DNA of 64,000 nucleotides. Source: Chimonanthus salicifolius. Its lineage: Eukaryota; Streptophyta; Magnoliopsida; Laurales; Calycanthaceae. The notes beneath the pieces are model-generated. The model was not told the DNA's origin, searched no databases, and was given only the letters and a program-made list of their open reading frames with translations. Position 1 is the first letter of the stretch. The number at the start of each line of letters is the position of its first letter. The position numbers and the translations under genes are program-made. This document shows positions 1 through 10,727 of this stretch, piece after piece. Location of the stretch: assembly GCA_013350335.1 (NCBI GenBank), contig CM023539.1:24235043-24299042 (forward strand), in the 5' to 3' direction.

Positions 1-657
1 GTCTAGGTTTTCCATGAGATGGAAACCCTCCACCTCCCCTTTGACTCACCTAGTCTTTTCAACTTCCAAGTGAATCACCACCCATTCAACTCACCTTACT
101 TAAATGAAACTCAATCTCCTAACTCAAGCACTTAGATTTATTTCCACCGAGCTCAAGTGATTTTAATTAGATAATATAACTCAACTTCCTTCATTTGATC
201 CTCTTGGGTTCACCCGTGAACTCACCCATGGTTGACCAAGTCAACCATAGAGGCCGGCCCTACATGTGACCTTTGACCACACGCCACCTTACTTGATGAG
301 GTGGATTTGGGTCCCACTTGACTATGCCACTTCCATGTCACCTCCTACACTTGCCACCTCACTTGATGAAGTGGATTTCATGCCTTTAGACCTTAATTGG
401 GTACATGACCCGATTAAATCAATTCCTTACCCATTCACCCTAAACATCCATTCATCTTGACCCATTGGGTCCCAATTGGGTATTTGACCCAATTGACCGC
501 ATTTACCCAATTAATTAGAATTAACCCTATCCATGATCCATTAGACCATACTTGGGCCATTGCCACAATTTTTATCCATCTATAAATCTTAATTTTTTAA
601 CAATTAAAATAGATAATAACCAATATAATTATTGCATTGAAAATCCGGGCTATTACA
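1..657 (-). mobile_element. End of a family A LTR (cut by window edge)
   Basis: The segment ends in CCGGGCTATTACA, matching the end of the complete family A LTR at 14845-16848 (CCGGGGTGTTACA). It shares that copy's landmarks: the ATGAGATGGAAACC stretch, the TTGACCAAGTCAACCAT motif, the 'cttgatgaggtgga' phrase and repeated 'ttgggta..tgaccca' runs. The other end lies left of the window, so a solo LTR cannot be told from a full element. It sits inside a family B LTR. The minus orientation is inferred from a CT-rich leader-like stretch on the minus strand in the other copies and is not certain. No coding sequence is present. Confidence 0.75.
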
Positions 658-2075
658 AATAGAAGCAAGGGAAAAGTTGGTTGATCCATGTTTATCTCCT
701 AGCGAAGATAGGAAAGAAGAGAAAGACAGATTCGGCCAAATCCATGTGACTAAGCAGAGAAATCTATCGCTGATTTCAGCCCATTTAGCAAAAAAAAATC
801 AAGATAAGATTAAAGGAGGTCTTGGCTGATTAAAGAGAAATAATCGGTTCTTCCTGCCCAAACTAGAGAAATCCTTCAGAAGAAAAGAAATAGAAAGAAG
901 ATCTATTGCCAGCTTGAACCATGTAAAGGAGAGAGAAAAAAAAAAGAAGAGTTGGCTAGCAAATATTCAGATTCGGCTAAAATTTTGTTGGCCCCATTCC
1001 TTGCTAACTTGACCTTCTCCACTCCTCTATAAATTGAAGTTGTCTCTGCATAAAGAAAATGGAATCCGAGCAAGTGATCAAAAGATAATGAAATTTGGAC
1101 AGCAAAAGAGACAGACAGAGAAAAAGATATTTGATTTCTTGTAAGTCTTTTATTATTTTTATGCAATAAGTTCCAAAGCATTGTATTTTCTTTATATATT
1201 CTAATTCTTGAATAAAATTCATGGTAGCTTTATTAGACGTATGGTCTTCCAATTATTTAATATTCTATGATGATGGTTTTAAATTTATTTTAATTCTTCA
1301 TATTAATGTTATGAAAAAAAATTATTTTAAGAGTTTTTCAAGGAAAAGTAGAACCAATGTTAGGATCGGTGGAACCTGATCTACCCAGTCTAAGGTGATT
1401 TGGAGAGACAAGTGTAAATTTTTGCCCAAGCCTAAGGCTTAAATTGAAAAATTCTAATTTAATGGGCATCGTAATTTTTTTCATTAGAATTTTGATAAAT
1501 GATAAACTTGAATTTATATTTAATAATTCTACAGGATTTCATAGTCTAGGCCATGATTTTATTTTTAAATGGGATAACATGCCACCTTAGATACTTGTCT
1601 CAATTCCATTGTAAATTATAAAAATAATTTATTGTTTTTATTATTTATTTATTCATAAAATTCTTGGAATGATTTAACTAGGTTAGAATTTTTTTTTTTC
1701 CTTAAATTTGCATTTTAAATTAGATTGAGGTTATTTAAATTCACTCCACCATTTTAATCAATTTTATAAATCAATGGTTTGTACGATAAAATTAGATCTC
1801 GTATTTCGTTAAATTCAAAAATTAGATAATTAATTAAATATTGGTTTTCTAAATCTAGAATTTTGCTAAATTGAGATTATAACTCCATGTTTCAGAAAAT
1901 TTATCATGCTTAGCTTAAATCCCAAAATTTTATTTTCTTAAATCACGTTATTTTATGGTACCAATTTATCTTCTTATACATATATTTTGTTGATTTCCCT
2001 TGGGTTCGACCTCGCACTCATTCACTACACCATTTAATTGTTCGTGCGCTTACGAGTTAAATTTAAAACACAACA
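658..2075 (+). mobile_element. 3' part of a family B LTR (Tat/Athila-like), interrupted by the family A LTR
   Basis: This matches the promoter-to-3'-end half of the family B LTR at 4830-7489. It has a TATA box (TATAAAT, 1028-1034), a 'tggtcttccaattattt' segment, and the terminal block GGGTTCGACCTCGCACTCA..TTCGTGCGCTTACGAGTT ending in ACAACA. The 5' half is missing in this window because a family A LTR occupies 1-657. The right edge abuts the RT domain of a minus-strand gypsy element. No gene is seen. Confidence 0.7.
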
Positions 2076-3440
2076 TGTCCTCTAGCCAATCCCGTAGCTG
2101 GTGGTACCCTAAGCGCAAATCCAATTTTGAGAAGACCCGTGCACCGTGCAACTCGTCCAGCAGTTCCTCAATGACTAAGATTGGAAACTTGTCCTGAATC
2201 GTGTGCTGATTAAGGGCATGATAATCCACACACATCAGCCATGAACAATTAGCCTTCTTGACCAAGAGTACTGGTGATGCAAATAGGATTTGACTTGGTC
2301 TGATGAGCCCACTTTGTAGTAGCTCTTGAACTACTTTTTCTATTTCTGTCTTCTGATAGTATGGATACCTGTACGATCGAACATTTACTGGTTGAGTCCC
2401 TGGAACTAATGGAATGTGATGGTCGTGCACCGAACCGGAGGTAGACCTTAAGGTGTTGCAAATATATCTTGGTAATCATCCAAAAGATGACTCAATTTGT
2501 AGTCGTCCGGATCTTAGACTGGCTTAGTCAAATCTAAATGTAGTGCAAATATCTGAAGAAGGAAACTCAGGTTCTTCTGTGGGTCACACTTCTTTCTATA
2601 TCAGCTTCCATAATTTTCAGTTTCGACAAGCCATCACCTTGCGAAATGTAAGATCAGTCTGTTGTTCGAAAGGTCATAATGAAGTGTTGGAAGTCCCAAA
2701 TAATGGGTCCTAACGTTCGAAGCCACTGTGCGCCTAACACCAACGCATACCATCCCAAAAGAAGGATGTAAAATTCAGCTATGAACTCTAAGCATTGGAT
2801 AGACAGCTTGACATCCTTGCACCTTCCCTGGCACTTGATATGATCGCCATTGGCTACAACCACATCAAAAGGTTGATCGGATATGGTGTGAAGACAAGAC
2901 TTGCTTGCCACCCGATGGCTAATGAAATTATGGTGCTCCCAGAATCGATCAAAAACGTAATGGGCATTCGCCCAGCAAAACCCTTCACACGCATGGTCTG
3001 AGGTGCGCGGACACCGGTAACGGTGTATAGGGATATGGCTTGTTGTTCTTTTGTATCCTCTTTAGTGTCGGAGTCGTTGTATGGTTCTCCTTCAATTTCA
3101 TCCGTGGCCCACTGACCTTCCATTAAGTACAACTTCTGCGTCCGTCACCTGTGATCAGGTGCGAACTTTTCATCGCAATTGTAGTAGAGGACTTTGGACC
3201 TCCATTCTTTCATCTTTGTAGGGGGGAAGTCTTTTAATAGGAGGCGTTGGAGTAGTTGAGACGACCGTCATTTGAGTTTGGATCGAGCGCCTAACCTCAA
3301 ACCGTGATTTGCGCTTCCTGGCATTAATATTTTTCTCTTGCAGGTGAGCCAACCCAGCTGCATCAATTAGAGTGGTTGGCTGTAGCATGTGAACACTGGG
3401 TTGAATGTTCTCGTACACTGCAGCACTGGTAGCTTGTGTC
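2076..3440 (-). pseudogene. Ty3/gypsy gag-protease-RT fragment
   Basis: Read on minus from 3440 downwards, this is the middle of a gypsy polyprotein in several frames. About 3440-3170 resembles gag C-terminal sequence (LIDAAGLAHLQEK, then PIKRLPP). About 3060-2660 is a retropepsin with the active-site motif FLIDSGST, then VVANGDHIKCQGRC and VLGAQWLRTLGPI. About 2430-2090 is the start of reverse transcriptase: PGTQPVNVRSYRYPY, EIEKVVQELLQSGLIRPS, SPVLLVKK, CVDYHALN, LLDELHGARVFSKLDLRLGY. RT stops abruptly after the GYHQLR motif, where the family B LTR begins, so the catalytic YxDD is lost. Frameshifts between domains make it non-functional. The family is clear; the exact lineage is inferred. 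Confidence 0.85.
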
Positions 3441-4387
3441 ATCATGGACAATGTTTTAAATTTACATGGCATGCTAGAGACGATTATCAGTGACCGTGAC
3501 CCTGTCTTTCTGAGCAAGTTTTGGAAGGAATTATTTCTGCTAAATGGCACCCATCTACATATGAGTTTAGCTTATCACCCCCAAATGGACGATCAAACTG
3601 AGGTTGTCACCCCTTGGTAGAGTTTCAGTGGCCTGTCCAGCACTATCTCTAGAGTTTCAGTGGCCTTAAACCAAAAGAATGGACTCGTTGTCACCCCTTG
3701 GTAGAATTTTGATATAACATGTGTGTTCATGGATCCACAAAGATGACGCCCTTCGAGGTGTTACATGGACAGCTCCACCTCGACTTGCTTAGTATGTCAG
3801 AGGCACGACTCAAGTGGAAGCTATGGGTTTGGAGTTGCGTAGCCGAGCTGAAATTTTGCAAACATTAAAAGAAAATATTTAATGGGCTCAAAGCCGCATG
3901 AAATCATATGCGGACAAACACCGCACTGAGCATTAGTTTGATGTTGGTCAGTGGGTCTTCCTCAAGCTGCAACCATATCATCAGAACAGTGTAAATTTAC
4001 GACTCAATGAGAAGCTCGCTCCTAAAGTATTATGGCCCTTTTCAAATTTTGGAACGTATTGGCCAGGTTGCTTACCACCTTGCTCTTCCAGGTGATTCTC
4101 GCATTCACCCCGATTTTTATGTTTCGTACTTAAAGGATCGATTGTGTGATGATACTCATGGGCTACCCACGTTGCCACCCATTACTGATCAAGGGGAAAT
4201 TTCCTTAGTGCCATTAGCAATATTGGATTGCAAAATTGTGAAGCACGACAATAAGGCAGCTACAAAGGTCTTTGTTCAGTGGTAGGGGCTGGCACCGTAG
4301 GACGTAACTGGGAATTTTAGCACAAATTCCGTCCAAAATACCCTGATTTCATGGTTGTAGACGTCGATGTATCTCAGTAGAGGGGAA
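3441..4387 (+). pseudogene. Ty3/gypsy integrase fragment
   Basis: Plus-strand integrase core: NVLNLHGMLETIISDRDP, FLSKFWKELF, then AYHPQMDDQTEVV. Further on, in other frames, come KMTPFEVLHGQL, ELRSRAEILQTLKENI, RMKSYADKHRTE and VFLKLQPY. The C-terminal part reads [32 protein letters not shown] and KIVKHDNKAATKVFVQW, a chromovirus-like tail. A short duplication near 3605-3700 (the 'gagtttcagtggcct' repeat) and several stops break the frame. It runs to a polypurine tract (AGAGGGGAA) just before the LTR. It is oriented opposite to the adjoining gag-RT fragment and probably comes from a related or the same family. Confidence 0.85.
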
Positions 4388-4829
4388 TGTTATGTGCCAA
4401 GCGGGTGACTTAGGTGGCTCAGTGAGTGGATCTTCACAACGTTGACTCTCAGGAGGCATTGGCAGTGGTTGTTGTGTTTCACGCTGGCAAACCGCATGAA
4501 TAGTTGGCAAACTGGATTAGAATTAGTGGCGGATTTGATTATAATTGATTGGATTTGAATTTCAAATTATGTATTCTCTTTCCTTAATCACTTGTAACCT
4601 CTCCTTAATTTTATGCAGAGGATTCTTTATATTGGGAATAAAATTTAGTAAAAGAGCAGGAGAAGAATTATCAACCAAACTTGAGTAAGGAGGAGGAGAC
4701 TGCCTCGAACAAGTCTCAGTGTGCATTTTTCTTTATCTGTTTCTGTTAGACTCTCCCGAGTCTGTTCATTTCTTCATCCAAACTTCCTGGGCTCACCGCA
4801 CTTACTTACCAAGAAAAAAACCTGTTTAT
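4388..4829 (+). mobile_element. 3' LTR of the gypsy fragment, cut by a family B LTR
   Basis: The LTR starts with TGTTATGTGCC directly after the polypurine tract AGAGGGGAA, as expected for a gypsy 3' LTR. About 440 bp remain before a family B LTR begins at 4830. Its own 3' end was not recognised beyond that insertion. No partner LTR lies in the window. Confidence 0.7.
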
Positions 4830-5077
4830 TGATGAGCACAAGAAATTGACATATTTTACCTCTGAAATTGGATTAATTAGCCTTTGTTTTATGTGTTTTC
4901 ATTATCTGTAATGAGATTTTGGAGTTTTACAGGGAATACGAAGAAATTCAAGAAAAGAAATTAAAATGGAAGAAAATGGTAGAAAATGTGCTTAGTGCAA
5001 AGACTTGGACCGAGTCTGCAAACGGGCCTTCAAAGCTCACATATCTAAGCCCGCAGACCGAATCTAAGCAAATGTAG

Positions 5078-5320
5078 CAATTTGAGGCAGGAAGGTGTCA
5101 CAATGATCGAGTTAATACAATATCTACTGGACCTATAAGAAGGTGTGCAGCAAAAGCCATTGGATTTACTAATATGAAAATTAAGTACTCATCAGCCAAT
5201 GCACCATTGCAGAAAGAATTATTGGAAGGTGAAATTGGTAATGTGGCTGCAATCTTGGCATCACCATTGACTTTAACAACTACAGGCGCAGTAATTCATG
5301 TGGTGGGTGTTTATTTGGGA
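5078..5320 (+). pseudogene. Captured fragment of enoyl-[acyl-carrier-protein] reductase (ENR/MOD1-like)
   Basis: One continuous plus frame of about 80 codons reads FEAGR, VNTISTGP, AAKAIGF, then SSANAPLQKELLEGEIGNVA, AILASPL and TTTGAVIHV. These match, in order and spacing, the C-terminal third of plant plastid enoyl-ACP reductase, the NADH-dependent enzyme that completes each fatty-acid elongation cycle; I recognise the family signature AGPLxSRAAKAIGF..YANAPLQKEL. The catalytic Tyr/Lys region lies upstream and is absent, and the family's final segment is replaced by unrelated residues after VHVVG. It lies inside a family B LTR in the LTR's own orientation. It cannot be a working enzyme. The identification is from memory of the family, without a search. 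Confidence 0.8.
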
Positions 5321-5404
5321 CAGCAGTCCAATAAATTGATTTCAATTTGTAATATTAGTGCTCAAGATTTGAAGTGTGAAAGGTTCAGAAGAAGTTGATA
5401 AATA

Positions 5405-5730
5405 GGGGAAGAGTGGAGGAGATGAGAAAGTTCCATCCTTCAAGCTTTTATCATTTGGAGATCCATTTGAGTAAGACAATTTCAGTCATTGTTAATCGGC
5501 TTTCATTGCCTCTCATGACAGTGATTCTTGGTCAGCTCATCAACTAATTTGAAGATTATAACAAGGTAATGGATATGCAGGGTCTGTTTTTTAAAACAAC
5601 CTTAGATTCAATATTAAAGGTTGGATTTGGGGTCGATCTCAACAGCCTGTCAGGATCAGATGAGTTTGGAAAACAATTTACTAAAGCATTTGAGGATGTA
5701 AATGGACAAGAGGATTGGGTCAGTGGTTGA
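5405..5730 (+). pseudogene. Captured fragment of a CYP704-like cytochrome P450
   Basis: The clearest part is 5569-5730, an open frame reading MDMQGLFFKTTLDSILKVGF, then GVDLNSLSGSDEFGKQF and TKAFEDV before a stop. This fits the helix D-E region of CYP704-type fatty-acid omega-hydroxylases (family pattern DxQDLFMKSTLDSIFKVGFG..NEEGxxFxxAFD). Upstream, near 5405-5440, GEEWRR followed by a shifted RK may be the P450 C-helix 'GEKWRxQRK', so about 110 codons may be represented with frameshifts. The oxygen-binding helix, ExxR and haem-binding Cys are absent. It follows the ENR fragment by about 85 bp in the same LTR. Confidence 0.72.
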
Positions 5731-6432
5731 GAAAGAGAAGAAACAAATCTTCTTACTGTCCTTCTTGCAACCAGGAAATACAAAGCAATAGAAGGAGGTG
5801 GTAACAAATCATCCAACAAGCACACATCAGCGTGTACAAACAAGAAGCAGCCAGTAAAATATGAAAAAACAAAAAATAAAGAAGCCAACAAGAAGATCGA
5901 TATTGAAGCTACAGAGAAGAGAAAGGGCTGGCTGATTTCCAAGAGAAGAAAAACTAAATAGCTGTGAACAAAAGAAAGAAGACAACGTTCTTCTTGTGTT
6001 GCAAAACCATCGATAGAGAGATGAAGATAGCAGCACTGCAAGCAATGAAGAAAAATAAAGAACAACAGGAAGAAATAAGGAATAAAACTTAGAAGAGAAA
6101 AAGAAGACAGGACCAGCTGAAGGTTAGAAGGGGCTTAAACATGTTGCATCTCGTAAAAGAGCAACATACGTTGTTAACCCATGCATGGTTGGGACGGTGA
6201 CTGCTAACATAAGAAGAGAACTGCTGGCCGAATAAGAAGATAGAAATAAGAAGGAGGGCCCACTTTACCTCTTGGTGTAGCAAAAATAAAGAGGAAGAAA
6301 GGAAGCTGCACGATAGTTGTGAATTAAAAAAAGAAAAGAAGGAAAGGCCTACATAATGAAAGAATAAATGGGAGAGAATCGACTGGATTAGTGGGTCTCA
6401 CCTAGCTTACTAATTTCACCTCATCTAAATCT

Positions 6433-6440
6433 TATAAATA
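6433..6440 (+). promoter_or_regulatory. TATA box of the family B LTR
   Basis: TATAAATA lies where U3 should meet R. Equivalent TATAAAT boxes occur in the other copies (1028, 33451 and 47820 regions), supporting a conserved LTR promoter. Confidence 0.55.
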
Positions 6441-7494
6441 GAAGCCATCGGACACAATGAAATTTGAACCTTAGCCAGAGATTTTTGGATTTTAGGAGAG
6501 GAAGAAGAGAAGAAATAAAAGCTTTGGAGTTTTTATTCACATTGGGTTTCAAAGGTTGGTGAAATTTTAATTTCCATTGTATTTTTTTTATTCTTTTAGT
6601 TCCATTGTTTTGTAATTTCAAATTCATGTTTCAATAATAAGAAAGAGGCAAATTTATTTAGAATTATGGTCGTCCAATTATTTATTGATGTATGATGATA
6701 ATTTGATTCCAATTTATTCTTTTCATGAGTTTGTGTTGGATTTTATTCTTAAAAATTTGAGGAAAGCATATGAAATAGTTAGGAGAGGTAGAACTTGATT
6801 TTTCTTATCTAAGACTTTTCTTAAGAGTATATGAAATTAGTTAAACTTGAATTTTCATGTATAAATTCCACCTTTACCTAAGGTTTGAATTAAATTTTCT
6901 TAGTTTAAATAGATTTCATAAAATTCATAATGAGAATTCAATTGGGTAAAAAATATGAATGCATGATAAATAGTTTAAGTGAGCTCCATGTTCTAGGCCT
7001 CGATTTTATTTTAAAAATATAGAAAATAATGCCTCCTTGATTCTTTGAGCCAGTTCCACTATAAATATGTACAGAAGTAGTTTAGGTTTTTTAAATTTTA
7101 TTTTTGTTTTTAAAACTCAAAAACTCATCAAATTGGAGAACTAGGTTGGTAATTAAGTAATTGCATCTTAATTTTGTTTTCTAAGTTAGATTAAGATTGT
7201 TTATATGTTTAGATTAAATCCACCATCTTAATTTGATTCAGATAAAAATTGATTTTCCATTTTATTTTCTATCTTTAGAAGGTTTCTAAATAAAATAAAA
7301 TTTTCTAGATTAGATAAATAAGTTTGTATTTATAATTTATCGCCATGTTTTCTAAATTTCTTAAATTACGTAATTTTATGGTGTATTTTTTAAAGATAGA
7401 TTTTCCTAAGTTATGATGGGTTCGACCTCGCACTCAATCGCTATACTATCTAATGGTTCGTGTGCTTACGAGTTAAAATTTGTACAATACTTAT

Positions 7495-8607
7495 CTCCTT
7501 CATTGACCACCATATATGCGCTTTTTAATTTTTTGAGATGAGTTCATCATGAACTTATCCCCCATAAGTTGTCATCAAATTCAAAAACAGAAAGAAACAC
7601 CAGCAGAACATTACCATCCTTAGGATATGAACTATTCATATGGAAGGCAATGGCTAAGATGGGTTCAAACCCTTGCAGCATCTACTTTATAGTTTGCTGT
7701 GGAAACATACAACACATATGGATGTGAGAAACAACAAAGTTAAGACCCAAAATAGAGTAGCTCCAAATAGAACTAAAGGAAGATGACCAGTAAAGTAGAA
7801 AACATTACAGTACCCTACCAGATTTAATAGTAGTATGGATTACTCATTTGGAACAACAAAATAGATGCTAAAATTGTACATTAAAAGATAAAAATAGCTC
7901 AATATTGAAATCTAGTGTGTACAATGATTATAAGATTCAGAATCAACATCATTATGAATTCTTTTCTTCTTTTTTTTTGGAAGATTTTATTGGTATTGAA
8001 TAGTGTTGATATTCATTATACACCTGATTCAGTACAATTGTAATTACTTGAACACTTGAGTTATAATAAAATTGAATCAAGTAACATATTCAGATCTAAC
8101 TCAATTCCAAAATGTTGCCTCTCTCTGCCTTTGTGTCTCTCTCTTTCGACAGTTTTGATTTTGCATTGGTACCTTTGGAACTATTTAGACTTTGTCTCCA
8201 CCATTTGTAGCTACATCTTGGAGAATTTGGTTTCTTACTCTCTTTGCACTTTACAGCTTTCTCACACTTTGCACCAATCAAACTTTATGTTCTTTGGCAT
8301 TGAAAGTGGTAGTGGCATTAGTATTGGCGGCATTGGCATTAGATCTTCGCATTTGTCTGTAGCATTAGGTCATTTGGTCAACAAGTGGAAGGAGAGAGTG
8401 TTGGAGTAAGTTCGTCTTCAGCTTTATAACTTGCAACACACTTGTTACATTGATTCTTTTTTTGGCTTCGTCGACACGTCTTCACCATTAATCTGCTATT
8501 GCTCCCACCTGGTGTGATCCAGTCATTTGATTATCTAGTTATTAGTTTTTTGTTTTAGTTCAATAATTGTAAACTCAAGCAGTGAACCACTTGAGTTTAA
8601 GGGGGAA
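7495..8607 (+). other. Probable decayed 3' internal region of a copia element, mostly unassigned
   Basis: The right edge is a polypurine tract (GAGTTTAAGGGGGAA, ending 8607) directly before a copia-type LTR, so at least the last few hundred bases should be copia internal sequence. Around 8380-8470 a broken frame (KERVLE stop VRLQLYNLQHT) faintly resembles the C-terminal RNase H end of copia pol. An open frame at 8056-8409 (117 codons, Leu/Ser-rich start) has no recognisable domain and I do not call it a gene. Nothing is recognisable in 7495-8050. Confidence 0.4.
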
Positions 8608-8788
8608 TGTTAGAATATATTAAAGTTAATATGTAATTAGAATTCTTTGTTTGATTAATCTCTTTTAAGAGATGTATTTAGTTTAGATTACGTTTAGAGT
8701 TTGTGTTTTACTGAAATAGCTCTATGGTCGGCTAGAGACTATATATGTGTAATAGACCTTAATAAACATAAATTATTCCCGTCTAGCA
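8608..8788 (+). mobile_element. Copia 3' LTR
   Basis: It starts TGTTAGAATATATTAAAG immediately after the polypurine tract and ends TCTAGCA, an imperfect inverse of the start. It contains an A/T-rich promoter-like run (ACTATATATGTG, near 8738) and the TAATAAACATAAATT stretch typical of short copia LTRs. Length is about 181 bp. No 5' LTR is seen upstream. Confidence 0.65.
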
Positions 8789-9249
8789 CCCACATACATG
8801 TGAACATATACTATGCGAAATAAATACATAAATCACTATTTCCACTAAAAAATCATGATTTTGTTTTGTAAGGAAGATCACAGTCATGTTAATACACATG
8901 GGACTTGTCCAATAAACACACATGGGTACTGGGCGGGGTCAAGATTTTTTTTTGCCAATACAAGTCTAAAAATAGATGATTGATAGGATAAAATGAATTT
9001 ACAACTTTAATTATTTTATTCATATTTTAGATTATATCGATAAATTTTATATAAGGTTGAATTTTAGTGTTTCAAATCGATAATAAGACATAGTGTTGTT
9101 GTCACACTCCGAACCCGACATATCTGACTAATTTTTTTTTTAACTTCTACCACCATCTCACAAAACCCATGTACCCGTAGGAAGAACATGTGTGAGATAG
9201 AACTCCTATGAACTACTAACTTCTTTGGCCACCTGGTTGCACCATTATT
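8789..9249. other. Unassigned spacer
   Basis: AT-rich sequence without recognisable coding. The phrase TGTCACACTCCGAACCCGAC near 9098 looks like the start of a gypsy LTR, but no partner end or TSD was found. Confidence 0.4.
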
Positions 9250-9257
9250 GTTTTATG

Positions 9258-9487
9258 AATGGGTACAAATATCGGCTGATAAAAAAAAATAAAAATGGTG
9301 GTCGGCTGATATCGGACCGATATTTTCGTTTTCAATTTTTTTATTTTAAAAGCTTCCTTTTGGATTTTTTATTTATTGTTTAATTCAAAAAATAAAATAA
9401 TAAAAAAAAACCAATATTTTAAAAAATACAAAAGAGGAGAGAATTTTATCAGCCGATATCTCGGTCTTGCCGAGATTTGCACCCTTG
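9258..9487. mobile_element. hAT-type MITE (230 bp)
   Basis: The left end AATGGGTACAAATATCGGC and the inverse of the right end, CAAGGGTGCAAATCTCGGC, form a terminal inverted repeat. Both sides are flanked by GTTTTATG (9250-9257 and 9488-9495), a perfect 8-bp TSD typical of hAT transposons. The interior is A-rich and palindromic (TCGGCTGATATCGGACCGAT). No transposase is present. Confidence 0.82.
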
Positions 9488-9623
9488 GTTTTATGCACTC
9501 AAAATTTTCTCGATGTTTGCGTTGAGCCAGTAATTCAATCTTAGGCTTCGTTTTTTAGTTTGGAATGAACTGAAGGATGATTATTCCATCTGGTTGATTT
9601 CATAATCTGTGTATATGGGTGAG

Positions 9624-9966
9624 CATTGTGACAAATACCGTTCTCGAGATATTAACGGCAATTGGTAATAACGGGATATTTTTAAATTCTCGAATTTTTA
9701 TTGGGAATTTAACGGGAAAATCTCGCGGAAATTATAATAGAATAAATAAAAAAATTAATGAAATAAAAATGGTATAGAAAATTTACCAAGAATTTATCCA
9801 GAATTTACCGGCAATTTACCGGGATATTATAGCGTTATTAACATTTATCGCGTTTTTAATACGATTTTATTGTCGTGGCGATAAAAACGCGTTTTTCACG
9901 CGGTAATGATATTTTGCCGATAAAAAGGAGGTAAATTTGAAAATACCGCCGATATTTGTTACAATG
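9624..9966. mobile_element. hAT-type MITE (343 bp)
   Basis: The termini CATTGTGACAAATACCG and the inverse of the right end, CATTGTAACAAATATCGGC, are inverted repeats. TGGGTGAG flanks both sides (9616-9623, 9967-9974), a perfect 8-bp TSD. The interior is rich in repeated 'aatttaccgg/gggatatt' words and CG-containing words such as AAAAACGCG. It belongs to the same broad group as the MITE at 9258 but a different subfamily. Confidence 0.82.
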
Positions 9967-10139
9967 TGGGTGAGGGGGTGGCAGGTTTCTGGCATGGTCG
10001 CGCTGTTTCTATTGCACAGATCTATTCCTTTTGTGAATAATATGGTTATCATTCAAAAAAATGAAAAATTAATAGTTCTTAAATTGTTGGCTTCATACTC
10101 AGGTAGGAGCTTCTGACTTTCGATCAATAGTATTTTAGT

Positions 10140-10335
10140 TGTAATGCAGAATGATGAGTAATAGTGTGAAGAATAATACTCCAGGTCTCTCTCCAAAAGA
10201 GAAATTATATCTTTTATTTATAGATATATATAATTCAAATTTAAAGAAAAGATAATTCAAATGCAAAGATAGCAAGATAAGGTAGAGAATTCAAATTCAA
10301 ATACAAGATAATTCAAATTCTAAGAGATTCAATCA
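10140..10335 (-). mobile_element. Degenerate copia LTR, reverse orientation
   Basis: Read on minus, a short purine tract (ACTTGAGGGAC) precedes TGATTGAATCTCTTAG. A TATA-like CTATAAATAAAAG (near 10222) is followed by a TTTCTCTTTTGGAGAGAGA leader and an end in ..CATTACA. This is the usual layout of a small copia LTR. No TSD or internal coding was identified, so the boundaries are approximate. Confidence 0.45.
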
Positions 10336-10720
10336 TGTCCCTCAAGTTGTAGTGTGTAATTTTTTGTTACCCCCTTTCTCTCTCTCCATGTTTTTTTGGA
10401 ATTCAACAAAACTGTAATGACCCGACTCGATCTTTCAGAATTTTTGGAGGGACTTTTGGATCTTTGTGTCGGATTGGGTGTTTTGGTAGCAATGGAGAGA
10501 GTGTGAGCTCTGGTTTACCTGATTTCGAGCTTGGGAGCTCGGAGGGCATTTTGGTAAATTTACTTATTAAATATTTCTTTCAAGTTAAAATTATTGAAAA
10601 ATACATTTTTAATTGTTTTTATGAAAAATGTTATTTTTCTTAGGTTTTGAAAACATTAGAGTTTCTTTTTGTTAAAAAGAAAAAGTACTTTTGTGAACCC
10701 AATCCCTAACTCTCCCCCTT

Positions 10721-10727
10721 TATAAAA
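10721..10727 (+). promoter_or_regulatory. TATA box of the gypsy LTR, followed by telo-box cluster
   Basis: TATAAAA follows a C-rich stretch. Downstream, the motif AAACCCTA occurs at 10737, 10785, 10795, 10863 and 10980, inside a pyrimidine-rich leader. AAACCCTA is the plant telo-box, known from promoters and 5' leaders of translation-related genes. The 3' LTR keeps the same layout near 35470-35740. Confidence 0.5.

Larger units (their letters stand above)
4830..7489 (+). mobile_element. Solo family B LTR (Tat/Athila-like) with host gene fragments
   Basis: The element starts TGATGAGCACAAG and ends in TTTGTACAATA (a decayed ..ACAACA). It is flanked by TTTAT (4825-4829) and CTTAT (7490-7494), a 5-bp TSD with one mismatch. 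A TATA box (TATAAATA) lies at 6433-6440, and the conserved 3' block GGTTCGACCTCGCACTC..TTCGTGTGCTTACGAGTT lies near 7428-7474. There is no internal retroviral coding region, so this is a solo LTR of about 2.66 kb. Between the first ~245 bp and the promoter it carries sequence recognisable as plant enoyl-ACP reductase and CYP704-like P450 fragments. The Tat/Athila assignment comes from the primer-binding-like sequence beside the related LTR at 25385. Confidence 0.8.

Noticed and set aside
5556..6065. A 169-codon minus frame across the family B LTR
   Set aside because: It runs antisense to the better-supported CYP704-like frame and its residues are low-complexity (Phe/Leu/Ser).
8056..8409. A 117-codon frame upstream of a copia LTR
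   Set aside because: No recognised domain. Position just before a polypurine tract suggests decayed copia sequence rather than a gene.
9095..9120. Sequence resembling a gypsy LTR start (TGTCACACTCCGAACCCG)
   Set aside because: No matching end, TSD or second copy found in the window.
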